The notes under the pieces are model-generated. The model was not told the DNA's origin. It saw only the letters and a list, made by a program, of their open reading frames with translations, and did no database searches. A DNA stretch of 64,000 nucleotides from Glandiceps talaboti (lineage: Eukaryota > Hemichordata > Enteropneusta > Spengelidae), in assembly GCF_964340395.1 (NCBI RefSeq), contig NC_135564.1:16711957-16775956 (forward strand), read 5' to 3'. Within the stretch, counting starts at the first letter, position 1, and the number at the start of each line of letters is the position of its first letter. This document shows, piece after piece, positions 9,860 to 24,597 of this stretch. The position numbers were made by a program, and so were the translations under genes.

Positions 9860-11009
9860 ATTATCTAATGAAAAAGAAGAAGAATAAGTGCCTTTCTTTA
9901 ATTTGTATAATGAGAATAAAGCATGAAATGATGAAATTCATCTTCTACCGCATAATTTGACAAAATTTAAAGATTCTTTCATCATGTACAGGAATCTTAG
10001 GAGTACACCATCTCCCCAACTCAATATAAATATTATAATCCAAAATTCTAAATTTAGTCACTAGTCTTCTACCAACTGGATTTTTAATTTGCAGAAGATG
10101 TTTCTCAAAACCAAAAGCTGTTTTAAATAATCTAAATGTTCTCATTTTGTTTTTATTAGTACTTTTTTCTTCTAATGTCATTATGTAATTCCCTGTACCA
10201 TGATTACAAAATTCTAGACATAAGTCATAAAATTATGATGAACCTTCCTAGTATAATTAAACCTGCAAAGATTTGACCACACACTGTTCTCATTATATTT
10301 AACAAGTAAGTTTCTAATAATAAAATATAAATACCCCATGTTGAATAACACATAGAACAAATGTAGGCTGCTCACAATAAATTGTCCATCGACAATTAAT
10401 CTATACCAATACTTTAACAGAAGTTTAATTACAGTGAAATTAGTGGGGAAATGACCTAATTCTCCAACAATACCACATCTTGATATCTTATAAGAAACCC
10501 AAAGTAGAAATCTATAAAAAGAAAAAAAAAACATCAACAAGAATCTGAAAATTTCTCAATTTCATAACCCCAAACTTCACATCTGTAAGTCACAATAGCA
10601 ACAATTAAACAATCAAAGAGATCTAAAGCCACATCAATAGAAATACTCTAGTTAGAAGAAATAGTTATACATGAACTTAAGAGAGCTCTCGTGGATTTAA
10701 ACTTCAAGTTATTGAGGTTTTGTTTAAATTTACTGTTAGAAGAAATAATGATACCAAGAAAACAGTATTCTCTTAGGCTTACATTGTCGAGAGTAAAATT
10801 ATAAAAAATAAAATTTGGATTTCCTGTATTTACATATGACCTTGATTTCTTAATGTTGATTATTATTTTCTACTTTGTACAAAATAATGTAATTTAAATA
10901 AACAACTTTGCAACTCAACTTTAATTTCTAGTGGTAGAGACTCATCAGCATATAAAAGACAATTCAGAGACACACTTGTAAGTTTCACAGGGCTATCATT
11001 CTTGACAAA
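9860..11009 (-). pseudogene. Decayed LINE (non-LTR retrotransposon) reverse transcriptase, 3' part
   Basis: On the minus strand, broken frames give recognisable non-LTR RT landmarks in order. LLYADE (the YADD catalytic box, final D changed to E) is near 10950. A CLIVAIVTYRCEVWG stretch follows near 10580 (thumb). GELGHFP is near 10450. KFRI...ELGRW...P...R...KFC (a C-terminal motif) is near 10000, and EFHHFML is near 9935. Stops and frameshifts are frequent, so the element is dead. The 5' part (endonuclease and RT fingers) is missing and is replaced by the 169-bp satellite at about 11010. Clade not assigned. Confidence 0.8.
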
Positions 11010-14000
11010 ACAAGCTCTTTCCAAACTGGTGGATTCTAAATCAACTCTTTCCTTGTTTTTGACCTTCCTTTACCAATCTTAGACTAAAGTACTAAAATTT
11101 ATTACAAAAATGTTCGCAATTTTCGTTTTAAACATGTACAAATGTAACTACATTTTTGTATGAGGCCAGACACCAGAGTTATACCTAGCCTTGCAAACTA
11201 TGCTCTATTCCAAATTCATTCATGCTACAACAACACTGTCACTGTTTCTCACCTACTTCTATCCATCTTAGTATAAACTATTAAAATTTATTACAAAAAT
11301 GTCCGCCATTTTGATTTTTAGCATGTAACTAGGAGACCAGACACCAGAGTTACCTAGACTTACAAACTATGCTCTATTCCAAATTGATTCATGCTACAAC
11401 AACACTGTCACTGTTTTTCACCTATTTCTATCCATCTTAGACTAAACTACTAAAATTTATTAGAAAAATGTCAGCCATTTTGATTTTTAGCATGTAACTA
11501 GGAGACCAGACACCAGAGTTACCTAACCTTACAAACTATGCTCCTTTCCAAATTGAATCATGCTACAACAACACTGTCACTGTTTCTCACCTACTTCTAT
11601 CCATCTTAGACTAAACTACTAAAATTTATTAGAAAAATGTCCGCCATTTTGATTTTTAGCATGTAACTAGGAGACCAGACACCAGAGTTACCTAACCTTA
11701 CAAACTATACTCCTTTCCAAATTCATTCATGCTACAATAACACTGTCACTGTTTTTCACCTATTTCTATCCATCTTAGACTAAACTACTAAAATTTGTTA
11801 GAAAAATGTCAGCCATTTTGATTTTTAGCATGTAACTAGGAGACCAGACACCAGAGTTACCTAGCCTTACAAACTATACTCTTTTCCAAATTCATTCATG
11901 CTACAATAACACTGTCACTGTTTTTTACCTATTTCTATCCATCTTAGACTAAACTACTAAAATTTGATAGAAAAATGTCCGCCATTTTGATTTTTAGCAT
12001 GTAACTAGGAGACCAGACACCAGAGTTACCTAACCTTACAAACTATACTCCTTTCCAAATTGAATCATGCTACAATAACACTGTCACTGTTTTTCACCTA
12101 TTTCTATCCATCTTAGACTAAACTACTAAAATTTATTAGAAAAATGTCCGCCATTTTGATTTATAGCATGTAACTAGGAGACCAGACACCAGAGTTACCT
12201 AACCTTACAAACTATACTCCTTTCCAAATTGAATCATGCTACAATAACACTGTCACTGTTTTTCACCTATTTCTATCCATCTTAGACTAAACTACTAAAA
12301 TTTGTTAGAAAAATGTCCGCCATTTTGATTTTTAGCATGTAACTAGGAGACCAGACACCAGAGTTACCTAACCTTACAAACTATACTCCTTTCCAAATTG
12401 AATCATGCTACAATAACACTGTCACTGTTTTTCACCTATTTCTATCCATCTTAGACTAAACTACTAAAATTTATTAGAAAAATGTCCGCCATTTTGATTT
12501 TTAGCATGTAACTAGGAGACCAGACACCAGAGTTACCTAACCTTACAAACTATACTCCTTTCCAAATTGAATCATGCTACAATAACACTGTCACTGTTTT
12601 TCACCTATTTCTATCCATCTTAGACTAAACTACTAAAATTTGTTAGAAAAATGTCTGCCATTTTGATTTTTAGCATGTAACTAGGAGACCAGACACCAGA
12701 GTTACCTAACCTTACAAACTATACTCCTTTCCAAATTGAATCATGCTACAATAACACTGTCACTGTTTTTCACCTATTTCTATCCATCTTAGACTAAACT
12801 ACTAAAATTTGTTAGAAAAATGTCAGCCATTTTGATTTTTAGCATGTAACTAGGAGACCAGACACCAGAGTTACCTAGCCTTACAAACTATACTCCTTTC
12901 CAAATTGAATCATGCTACAATAACACTGTCACTGTTTTTCACCTATTTCTATCCATCTTAGACTAAACTACTAAAATTTATTAGAAAAATGTCAGCCATT
13001 TTGATTTTTAGCATGTAACTAGGAGACCAGACACCAGAGTTACCTAACCTTACAAACTATACTCCTTTCCAAATTGAATCATGCTACAATAACACTGTCA
13101 CTGTTTTTCACCTATTTCTATCCATCTTAGACTAAACTACTAAAATTTGTTAGAAAAATGTCCGCCATTTTGATTTTTAGCATGTAACTAGGAGACCAGA
13201 CACCAGAGTTACCTAACCTTACAAACTATACTCCTTTCCAAATTGAATCATGCTACAATAACACTGTCACTGTTTTTCACCTATTTCTATCCATCTTAGA
13301 CTAAACTACTAAAATTTGTTAGAAAAATGTCAGCCATTTTGATTTTTAGCATGTAACTAGGAGACCAGACACCAGAGTTACCTAGCCTTACAAACTATAC
13401 TCTTTTCCAAATTCATTCATGCTACAATAACACTGTCACTGTTTTTTACCTATTTCTATCCATCTTAGACTAAACTACTAAAATTTGTTAGAAAAATGTC
13501 AGCCATTTTGATTTTTAGCATGTAACTAGGAGACCAGACACCAGAGTTACCTAGCCTTACAAACTATACTCCTTTCCAAATTCATTCATGCTACAATAAC
13601 ACTGTCACTGTTTTTCACCTATTTCTATCCATCTTAGACTAAACTACTAAAATTTATTAGAAAAATGTCCGCCATTTTGATTTTTAGCATGTAACTAGGA
13701 GACCAGACACCAGAGTTACCTAACCTTACAAACTATACTCCTTTCCAAATTGAATCATGCTACAATAACACTGTCACTGTTTTTCACCTATTTCTATCCA
13801 TCTTAGACTAAACTACTAAAATTTATTAGAAAAATGTCCGCCATTTTGATTTTTAGCATGTAACTAGGAGACCAGACACCAGAGTTACCTAACCTTACAA
13901 ACTATACTCCTTTCCAAATTGAATCATGCTACAATAACACTGTCACTGTTTTTCACCTATTTCTATCCATCTTAGACTAAACTACTAAAATTTATTAGAA

Positions 14001-17000
14001 AAATGTCCGCCATTTTGATTTTTAGCATGTAACTAGGAGACCAGACACCAGAGTTACCTAACCTTACAAACTATACTCCTTTCCAAATTCATTCATGCTA
14101 CAATAACACTGTCACTGTTTTTCACCTATTTCTATCCATCTTAGACTAAACTACTAAAATTTGTTAGAAAAATGTCAGCCATTTTGATTTTTAGCATGTA
14201 ACTAGGAGACCAGACACCAGAGTTACCTAGCCTTACAAACTATACTCTTTTCCAAATTCATTCATGCTACAATAACACTGTCACTGTTTTTTACCTATTT
14301 CTATCCATCTTAGACTAAACTACTAAAATTTGATAGAAAAATGTCCGCCATTTTGATTTTTAGCATGTAACTAGGAGACCAGACACCAGAGTTACCTAAC
14401 CTTACAAACTATACTCCTTTCCAAATTGAATCATGCTACAATAACACTGTCACTGTTTTTCACCTATTTCTATCCATCTTAGACTAAACTACTAAAATTT
14501 ATTAGAAAAATGTCCGCCATTTTGATTTTTAGCATGTAACTAGGAGACCAGACACCAGAGTTACCTAACCTTACAAACTATACTCCTTTCCAAATTGAAT
14601 CATGCTACAATAACACTGTCACTGTTTTTCACCTATTTCTATCCATCTTAGACTAAACTACTAAAATTTGTTAGAAAAATGTCTGCCATTTTGATTTTTA
14701 GCATGTAACTAGGAGACCAGACACCAGAGTTACCTAACCTTACAAACTATACTCCTTTCCAAATTGAATCATGCTACAATAACACTGTCACTGTTTTTCA
14801 CCTATTTCTATCCATCTTAGACTAAACTACTAAAATTTGTTAGAAAAATGTCAGCCATTTTGATTTTTAGCATGTAACTAGGAGACCAGACACCAGAGTT
14901 ACCTAGCCTTACAAACTATACTCCTTTCCAAATTGAATCATGCTACAATAACACTGTCACTGTTTTTCACCTATTTCTATCCATCTTAGACTAAACTACT
15001 AAAATTTATTAGAAAAATGTCAGCCATTTTGATTTTTAGCATGTAACTAGGAGACCAGACACCAGAGTTACCTAACCTTACAAACTATACTCCTTTCCAA
15101 ATTGAATCATGCTACAATAACACTGTCACTGTTTTTCACCTATTTCTATCCATCTTAGACTAAACTACTAAAATTTGTTAGAAAAATGTCCACCATTTTG
15201 ATTTTTAGCATGTAACTAGGAGACCAGACACCAGAGTTACCTAACCTTACAAACTATACTCCTTTCCAAATTGAATCATGCTACAATAACACTGTCACTG
15301 TTTTTCACCTATTTCTATCCATCTTAGACTAAACTACTAAAATTTGTTAGAAAAATGTCAGCCATTTTGATTTTTAGCATGTAACTAGGAGACCAGACAC
15401 CAGAGTTACCTAGCCTTACAAACTATACTCTTTTCCAAATTCATTCATGCTACAATAACACTGTCACTGTTTTTTACCTATTTCTATCCATCTTAGACTA
15501 AACTACTAAAATTTGTTAGAAAAATGTCAGCCATTTTGATTTTTAGCATGTAACTAGGAGACCAGACACCAGAGTTACCTAGCCTTACAAACTATACTCC
15601 TTTCCAAATTCATTCATGCTACAATAACACTGTCACTGTTTTTCACCTATTTCTATCCATCTTAGACTAAACTACTAAAATTTATTAGAAAAATGTCCGC
15701 CATTTTGATTTTTAGCATGTAACTAGGAGACCAGACACCAGAGTTACCTAACCTTACAAACTATACTCCTTTCCAAATTGAATCATGCTACAATAACACT
15801 GTCACTGTTTTTCACCTATTTCTATCCATCTTAGACTAAACTACTAAAATTTATTAGAAAAATGTCCGCCATTTTGATTTATAGCATGTAACTAGGAGAC
15901 CAGACACCAGAGTTACCTAACCTTACAAACTATACTCCTTTCCAAATTGAATCATGCTACAATAACACTGTCACTGTTTTTCACCTATTTCTATCCATCT
16001 TAGACTAAACTACTAAAATTTGTTAGAAAAATGTCCGCCATTTTGATTTTTAGCATGTAACTAGGAGACCAGACACCAGAGTTACCTAACCTTACAAACT
16101 ATACTCCTTTCCAAATTGAATCATGCTACAATAACACTGTCACTGTTTTTCACCTATTTCTATCCATCTTAGACTAAACTACTAAAATTTCTTAGAAAAA
16201 TGTCCGCCATTTTGATTTTTAGCATGTAACTAGGAGACCAGACACCAGAGTTACCTAACCTTACAAACTATACTCCTTTCCAAATTGAATCATGCTACAA
16301 TAACACTGTCACTGTTTTTCACCTATTTCTATCCATCTTAGACTAAACTACTAAAATTTGTTAGAAAAATGTCAGCCATTTTGATTTTTAGCATGTAACT
16401 AGGAGACCAGACACCAGAGTTACCTAGCCTTACAAACTATACTCTTTTCCAAATTCATTCATGCTACAATAACACTGTCACTGTTTTTCACCTATTTCTA
16501 TCCATCTTAGACTAAACTACTAAAATTTATTAGAAAAATGTCCGCCATTTTGATTTTTAGCATGTAACTAGGAGACCAGACACCAGAGTTACCTAACCTT
16601 ACAAACTATACTCCTTTCCAAATTGAATCATGCTACAATAACACTGTCACTGTTTTTCACCTATTTCTATCCATCTTAGACTAAACTACTAAAATTTGTT
16701 AGAAAAATGTCAGCCATTTTGATTTTTAGCATGTAACTAGGAGACCAGACACCAGAGTTACCTAGCCTTACAAACTATACTCTTTTCCAAATTCATTCAT
16801 GCTACAATAACACTGTCACTGTTTTTTACCTATTTCTATCCATCTTAGACTAAACTACTAAAATTTCTTAGAAAAATGTCCGCCATTTTGATTTTTAGCA
16901 TGTAACTAGGAGACCAGACACCAGAGTTACCTAACCTTACAAACTATACTCCTTTCCAAATTGAATCATGCTACAATAACACTGTCACTGTTTTTCACCT

Positions 17001-19330
17001 ATTTCTATCCATCTTAGACTAAACTACTAAAATTTATTAGAAAAATGTCCGCCATTTTGATTTTTAGCATGTAACTAGGAGACCAGACACCAGAGTTACC
17101 TAACCTTACAAACTATACTCCTTTCCAAATTGAATCATGCTACAATAACACTGTCACTGTTTTTCACCTATTTCTATCCATCTTAGACTAAACTACTAAA
17201 ATTTGTTAGAAAAATGTCAGCCATTTTGATTTTTAGCATGTAACTAGGAGACCAGACACCAGAGTTACCTAGCCTTACAAACTATACTCTTTTCCAAATT
17301 CATTCATGCTACAATAACACTGTCACTGTTTTTTACCTATTTCTATCCATCTTAGACTAAACTACTAAAATTTATTAGAAAAATGTCCGCCATTTTGATT
17401 TTTAGCATGTAACTAGGAGACCAGACACCAGAGTTACCTAACCTTACAAACTATACTCCTTTCCAAATTGAATCATGCTACAATAACACTGTCACTGTTT
17501 TTCACCTATTTCTATCCATCTTAGACTAAACTACTAAAATTTATTAGAAAAATGTCCGCCATTTTGATTTTTAGCATGTAACTAGGAGACCAGACACCAG
17601 AGTTACCTAACCTTACAAACTATACTCTTTTCCAAATTCATTCATGCTACAATAACACTGTCACTGTTTTTTACCTATTTCTATCCATCTTAGACTAAAC
17701 TACTAAAATTTCTTAGAAAAATGTCCGCCATTTTGATTTTTAGCATGTAACTAGGAGACCAGACACCAGAGTTACCTAACCTTACAAACTATACTCCTTT
17801 CCAAATTGAATCATGCTACAATAACACTGTCACTGTTTTTCACCTATTTCTATCCATCTTAGACTAAACTACTAAAATTTATTAGAAAAATGTCCGCCAT
17901 TTTGATTTTTAGCATGTAACTAGGAGACCAGACACCAGAGTTACCTAACCTTACAAACTATACTCCTTTCCAAATTGAATCATGCTACAATAACACTGTC
18001 ACTGTTTTTCACCTATTTCTATCCATCTTAGACTAAACTACTAAAATTTGTTAGAAAAATGTCAGCCATTTTGATTTTTAGCATGTAACTAGGAGACCAG
18101 ACACCAGAGTTACCTAGCCTTACAAACTATACTCTTTTCCAAATTCATTCATGCTACAATAACACTGTCACTGTTTTTTACCTATTTCTATCCATCTTAG
18201 ACTAAACTACTAAAATTTATTAGAAAAATGTCCGCCATTTTGATTTTTAGCATGTAACTAGGAGACCAGACACCAGAGTTACCTAACCTTACAAACTATA
18301 CTCCTTTCCAAATTGAATCATGCTACAATAACACTGTCACTGTTTTTCACCTATTTCTATCCATCTTAGACTAAACTACTAAAATTTATTAGAAAAATGT
18401 CCGCCATTTTGATTTTTAGCATGTAACTAGGAGACCAGACACCAGAGTTACCTAACCTTACAAACTATACTCTTTTCCAAATTCATTCATGCTACAATAA
18501 CACTGTCACTGTTTTTTACCTATTTCTATCCATCTTAGACTAAACTACTAAAATTTGTTAGAAAAATGTCAGCCATTTTGATTTTTAGCATGTAACTAGG
18601 AGACCAGACACCAGAGTTACCTAGCCTTACAAACTATACTCCTTTCCAAATTGAATCATGCTACAATAACACTGTCACTGTTTTTCACCTATTTCTATCC
18701 ATCTTAGACTAAACTACTAAAATTTCTTAGAAAAATGTCCGCCATTTTGATTTTTAGCATGTAACTAGGAGACCAGGCACCAGAGTTACCTAACCTTACA
18801 AACTATACTCCTTTCCAAATTGAATCATGCTACAATAACACTGTCACTGTTTTTCACCTATTTCTATCCATCTTAGACTAAACTACTAAAATTTCTTAGA
18901 AAAATGTCCGCCATTTTGATTTTTAGCATGTAACTAGGAGACCAGACACCAGAGTTACCTAACCTTACAAACTATACTCCTTTCCAAATTGAATCATGCT
19001 ACAATAACACTGTCACTGTTTTTCACCTATTTCTATCCATCTTAGACTAAACTACTAAAATTTCTTAGAAAAATGTCAGCCATTTTGATTTTTAGCATGT
19101 AACTAGGAGACCAGACACCAGAGTTACCTAACCTTACAAACTATACTCCTTTCCAAATTGAATCATGCTACAATAACACTGTCACTGTTTTTCACCTATT
19201 TCTATCCATCTTAGACTAAACTACTAAAATTTATTAGAAAAATGTCCGCCATATTGATTTTTAGCATGTACATGTAACTGAGACCGGACACCAGAGTTAC
19301 ATGTACCTAGCCTTGCAAACTTTGCTCTTT
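11010..19330. repeat. 169-bp satellite array, about 48 units
   Basis: A marker (AACACTGTC) recurs at 11232, 11401, 11570, 11739 and so on to 19175: 47 intervals averaging exactly 169 bp. Internal units are nearly identical and free of indels. The first (11010-11235, with a short insertion) and last (about 19215-19330) units are diverged, the usual pattern of satellites homogenised from the centre. Diagnostic variants (GTCCGCC/GTCAGCC/GTCTGCC, GAATCA/CATTCA, GATTTATAG) recur at multiples of 169, indicating higher-order blocks. No long open frame runs through it. Confidence 0.97.
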
Positions 19331-19656
19331 TCCAAATCTCATTTAACAGAAACATAACTAGCAAAAGAAATCATGATCAAATACTACACCAATACTTTGA
19401 CCATAAATATTTGCAAGTTTTAGAGTTGAACAATAAATGTATTAATCCTTTGTTAACTTTCTTATCTCTTACAGGTTTGTTACACAGTACATAACAGATG
19501 TCCTATTCAAAGAAGCTGTTGTTTTGCTCGTCTCTAAGAGAAAAAAAATAACTTCAGACTCTATGTGTAGTAAAACAGAAATTTAGATCTTAAATCAATT
19601 AGTTGTGCACAAGGACATGAGCTCTATTTTGAACATTTTTAATACAATTGAAATGA

Positions 19657-19660
<4 letters not shown>

Positions 19661-19693
<33 letters not shown>
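19661..19693. repeat. (GT)n microsatellite
   Basis: About 16 GT units. Confidence 0.95.
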
Positions 19694-19696
<3 letters not shown>

Positions 19697-19699
19697 CAA

Positions 19700-21065
19700 C
19701 TTAGTCGAAAACTGCAGTCCGATTTCTTTGATACTTGGTGGTCATGTTATATTGGATGTCTAGTAGTGAAATTGTTCAAATGAAAATGATCACATCAGAT
19801 ATATGGGTTTTGGGTCAAAAATGTGATTTTTGTCAAAGAATTTAAACTACAAAACTACTGGGCAGATTGGCCTGAAATTTGGTGGGAACATTCTCAGGGG
19901 TGTGTAAATTAAGATTTGTTCATGACATGATGTTTCCATGTGTAATATGCAAAGTAGGGCTTTTTGGTTAAAAACCTACAATTCCAAAACTACTCAGTAG
20001 ATTGGGCTGAACTTTTAACAGGGATGTATCTGCCGGTGTATAGATGAAGAAATATTAAGCATATAATGATCTCATCAGTAACATCCAAATTAGGTGTAAA
20101 CATGTAAATTGGTCAAAAATTTATATCTCAAAAAGTACTTGGTCAGGGAAACTGAAATTTGGTGAGATGGTTCTAGAAGTGTTGTTCTGCAGATTTCCTT
20201 TAGAATAGTTTGACACAATTGGCCCTAGCAACCATGACCATGGCCTTAGCAACAACCAAATGGCAGTATATTTTGGTTAAATAAGAACACCATCTGGTAG
20301 GCAGTTAGTAAACATTCAAAAAATGTATGCAAATATCCCTAGCAACAGTGGCCCCGCCCATGGCAACAGCCCAATAATCACATATGTGACAAACATAACA
20401 TGTTTGGATAGGCAACTGGATAGTCATTCAACAAATGAACACCTATTTTTAGAATGGACTAGCATATGGATAAATATTTTAAAAAACTACAGTTGTGCTA
20501 CATCGCCATTGGCAGTATTTTGGAAAACAATAGTTGTGCTACAATGCCATTTTATATTTCTTTTTTTCTAAATATTTTTTTTCATATCTGAGGTAGTTAT
20601 GTTTTTCATTGTTCTCCATATGCTCTCTGTTTTTGGTTTCTTCTCATCAGATGTACAGTCATTACATTTTGGAAGAAAAGTTTTATATTGTCTTTTTAAA
20701 TTGATGTCAGTTTGTGCATCCACCAATTCTTGCGAGACTTCATAATTTTTGTGATGTTACAATTTTTTTCTTGAACTTGTTAATAAAAAGGTTAGGGTCG
20801 GCAGTGAAAAACTAGGCAGGGTCAGATAACCGGAATCAAACAATTATTTTTTTTTATTGCTTTAAGAATTATTCAGAACATGATGATTCCATTATTGATA
20901 TGCAAATTATGGCTAAAATGTGTCTTTTTGGTAAAATAATCTTTAATTCCAAAAGTAATGAGCTGGAAATTAATTTGAATGGCTCTTGGGGTATATAGAT
21001 GAAGAAGTGTTAAGCATATGATGATCTCATCAGTGACATGAAAATTAGGTATAAAAATGTGAATT
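19700..21065. repeat. Degenerate tandem and dispersed repeat
   Basis: A diverged unit of about 130-150 bp recurs several times. Each has a phrase like AAAACTACTGGGCAGATTGG followed by a GAAATTTGGTG-like phrase (near 19850, 19987 and 20130). A further copy of the 19915-20120 segment lies at 20870-21065, sharing TGATGATCTCATCAGT. No coding capacity is visible. Confidence 0.7.
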
Positions 21066-22100
21066 TTGTTTAATCTTGTCTCTTGGCTCTCTTCGTTGGT
21101 GTAAACACACGTGTTTTTGTAATTTGTACTTCAAGCACTTGTTAAATGAGAATGTTAAAAGACACAATCTTTTGTCATTAGAAAAATTTTGGATATTGCA
21201 AAGAGATATAGTCATATAACTTAAATCATGGATAATATTAATAAGTAATAAAATGTAAAATGAACAGAAAACCAGTGTGGACTTCTATATATCTGACAAT
21301 TTTACATGTTATACACAGAGTGAAGCTAGCATGTAAGTGGTGAATGATTTCATTTTATTTGATTCAGTTTTATTTTTTGTTGTTGAATGAGACTGATTTT
21401 AGGGAGCGATCAGATTTTACGCTGACTTTTTGTTCACCCCACCCCTGCTGACAAATAAAAAAACACTGCCCCCCCCCCCCCCCCACATCTGTTGACAAGA
21501 AATATTCTTGTTCTTTCTTGCAATATATAAAGCTCTTTAGGCAGGAACCCTATGAGAAGTATGATTGTCTGTTCATAGCTGTGCAAAATATTCATGGTTT
21601 TAGTAACCAAAAGTTCTAGGATATCTCTTACATTGAGTGAACTATTATCATTATAGATTAATTCAGCTAATTATAAAGTACATTATTAGAAATGAAATTA
21701 ACATAATTGTAAACCTAGGGGTTTCAGTAAGTTTCAAAGTAGGGAGAGAACTTGAAAAAGTGTCGGGAGAAGTGCATGCTATGCCCATGCGTGCATGCTA
21801 TACAAGTGGGAGGGGGTGTCCCCCTCCCATGGTAAGATCTTTTGAAAAATGAACACCTTTTGGAGGCCATTTAGAGCACCATTCATAAGTAAAACACAAC
21901 TTAGTTATATCATAAAAGTATCACTAATTTTAGGGTTTCAAAAGTTTAAATCATTCCAAGTCATATTGACACAAATGATAATGAAAAAAAGATCAAGTAC
22001 AAAGTATAGTATAGTTTGTTTTATTTATTTACTTGCCCTATGTGGGCTTACCAAGTGAACATTTTGTTCTATACAAATACATCCACTGGGCTTATAATAG
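21066..22100. other. Unique AT-rich spacer with a poly-C tract
   Basis: No gene was recognised. It contains a 16-bp C run at 21469-21484. A segment near 22010-22090 resembles a dispersed repeat seen again near 40970-41030. Confidence 0.45.
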
Positions 22101-22104
22101 TGTA

Positions 22105-24596
22105 TGGTACTATACTATAAACTATACAAGACTATATACTATATACTATGCTATGCTATATACTATATACTATATTATACTATACTATATACTGTACTAT
22201 ACAATATACTGTACAATACTATACTATAATATTCTATACCTATACTATATTATATAGTATATAGTCTAGTATGGTAGTCTAGTATAGTATAGTATAGTAG
22301 AGTATAGTAATGTATACTATATGGTATATAGTCGTGTAGTATAGTAGAGTATAGTATATGGTATATAGTATAGTGTAGTATAGTAGAGTATAGTATATGG
22401 TGAATAGTAGAGTATAGTATAGTATATGGTATATAGCATAGTATAGTATAGTATCGTATATAGTCAAGTATAGTATATAGTATAATATAGTATATTATAT
22501 AATATAGTATAGTATATGGTGTATAGCATGATAGCATAGTATAATATAATATAGTATAGTGTGGTATAATATAGTAGAGTAGAGTATATGGAATATAGTA
22601 TAGTGTAGTGTAGTGTAGTATAGTATAGTATTAAATCAAGTATAGTATAGTATATCATATAGTATGGTATATAGTAAATTATAGTGTATAGTATAGTATA
22701 GTATATGGTATATAGTATAGTATACTCTACTATATAGTATAGTATACTATATACCAGACTATACTATATACTGTACTATATAGTATACTATACTATATTA
22801 TACTATACTATATAGTATACTATACTATACTGCATGTATATACTAAACTATACTATACTATACTGTACTATATACCAGACTATAATGCTATATTGCTATA
22901 ATGCTATGTACTGTACTATATATTAAACTATACTATATACTATGTATTTTATTATGCTATATACTATATACTATACTTTACTATTCTGCACTATACTATA
23001 CTGTACTATACTACACTATACTATACTATAATATACTACACTGTACTGTATAATGTACTATACTATATTATACTATACTATACTATGCTATGCTATATAC
23101 CATAAACTATACTATTTTATACTATACTATATACTAGACTATGCTATATACTGTACTATATACTATACTATATTATACTGTATACTATACTATACCATAC
23201 TATACTATACTATACTATTCTATACTACTAGTATACTATATACTATACTATATACCATACTACATAGTATAGTATACTATATACTGTACAATACTATACT
23301 ATATTATTCGATACCTATACTATAATATATAGTACATATTATATATAGTCTAGTATAGTACATTATATAGTATAATATATAGTATAGTATACTGGTAGTA
23401 TGGTATAGTACATAGTATAGTATAGTAGAGTATATGTTATTTTGTGTAGTATAGTATAGTACATAGTATAGTGTAGTATATATTATAATATAGTATATTA
23501 TATAGTATAGAATAGTATAGTATAGTATAATATAGTAGAGTATATAGTATAGTGTAGTGTAGTATAGTATAGCATAGTATATCATATAGTATGGTATATA
23601 GTAAAGTATAGTATATGGTATATAGTATAGCATATCATAATATAGTATTGTATATTATAGTATATAATAGTATAGTATAGTATATTATGGTATAATATAC
23701 TAGAGTATAGTAGAGTATGTGGAATATAGTATAGTGTAGTGTACATTGTAGTATAGTATAGCATAGTATATCATATAGTATGGTATATAGTAAAGTATAG
23801 TATATGGTATATAGTATAGCATAGCATAGTATAGTATTGTATATTATAGTATATAATAGTATAGTATAGTATAGTATAGTATATTATGGTATAATATACT
23901 AGAGTATAGTAGAGTATGTGGAATATAGTATAGTTTAGTGTATAGTATAGCATACTATACCATACCGTACTATACTATATACTGTACAATACAATACTAT
24001 AATATTATTCTATACCTATACTATCATATATAGTCTAGCATAGTATAGTATAGTAGAGCATATGGTATATAGTATAGCATAGCAAAGTATAGTATAGTCT
24101 AGTATAGTATAGTATAATATACTAGAGTATAATAGAGTATATGGAATATAGTGTATAGTGTATATTATAGTGTAGTGTATAGTATAGCATACTATACCAT
24201 ACAGTACTATATAATATACTCTACTATATACAGTACAATAATATACTATAATATTATTCTATACCTACACTATTGTATACAGTATAGAGTCTAGTATAGC
24301 ATAGTATAGTATAGTATAGTATAGTGTAGTAGATTATAGTATAGTAGAATATATGGAATATAGTGTATAGTGTATATTATAGTGTAGTGTATAGTATAGC
24401 ATACTATACCATACAGTACTGTATAATATACTCTACTATATACTGTACAATAATATACTATAATATTATTCTATTCCTACACTATCGTATATAGTATAGA
24501 GTCTAGTATAATCTAGTATAGTCTAGTCTAGTATAGTATAGTATAGTGTAGTAGATTATAGTATAGTAGAGTATGTGGTATATAGTATAGTATACA
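22105..24596. repeat. TACTA/TAGTA satellite with repeated orientation flips
   Basis: Degenerate pentamer satellite. TACTA-oriented blocks (about 22105-22255, 22729-23325, and shorter ones near 23953-24010, 24190-24270 and 24400-24480) alternate with reverse-complement TAGTA blocks (about 22256-22728, 23326-23952, 24011-24180, 24271-24400 and 24481-24596). Each switch is an inverted-repeat junction able to fold into a long hairpin. Apparent long open frames here are by-products of the repeat. Confidence 0.95.
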
Positions 24597-24597
24597 G

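Noticed and set aside
11010-19330. CRISPR-like or coding repeat array
   Set aside because: 169-bp head-to-tail units without spacers and full of stops: a eukaryotic satellite.
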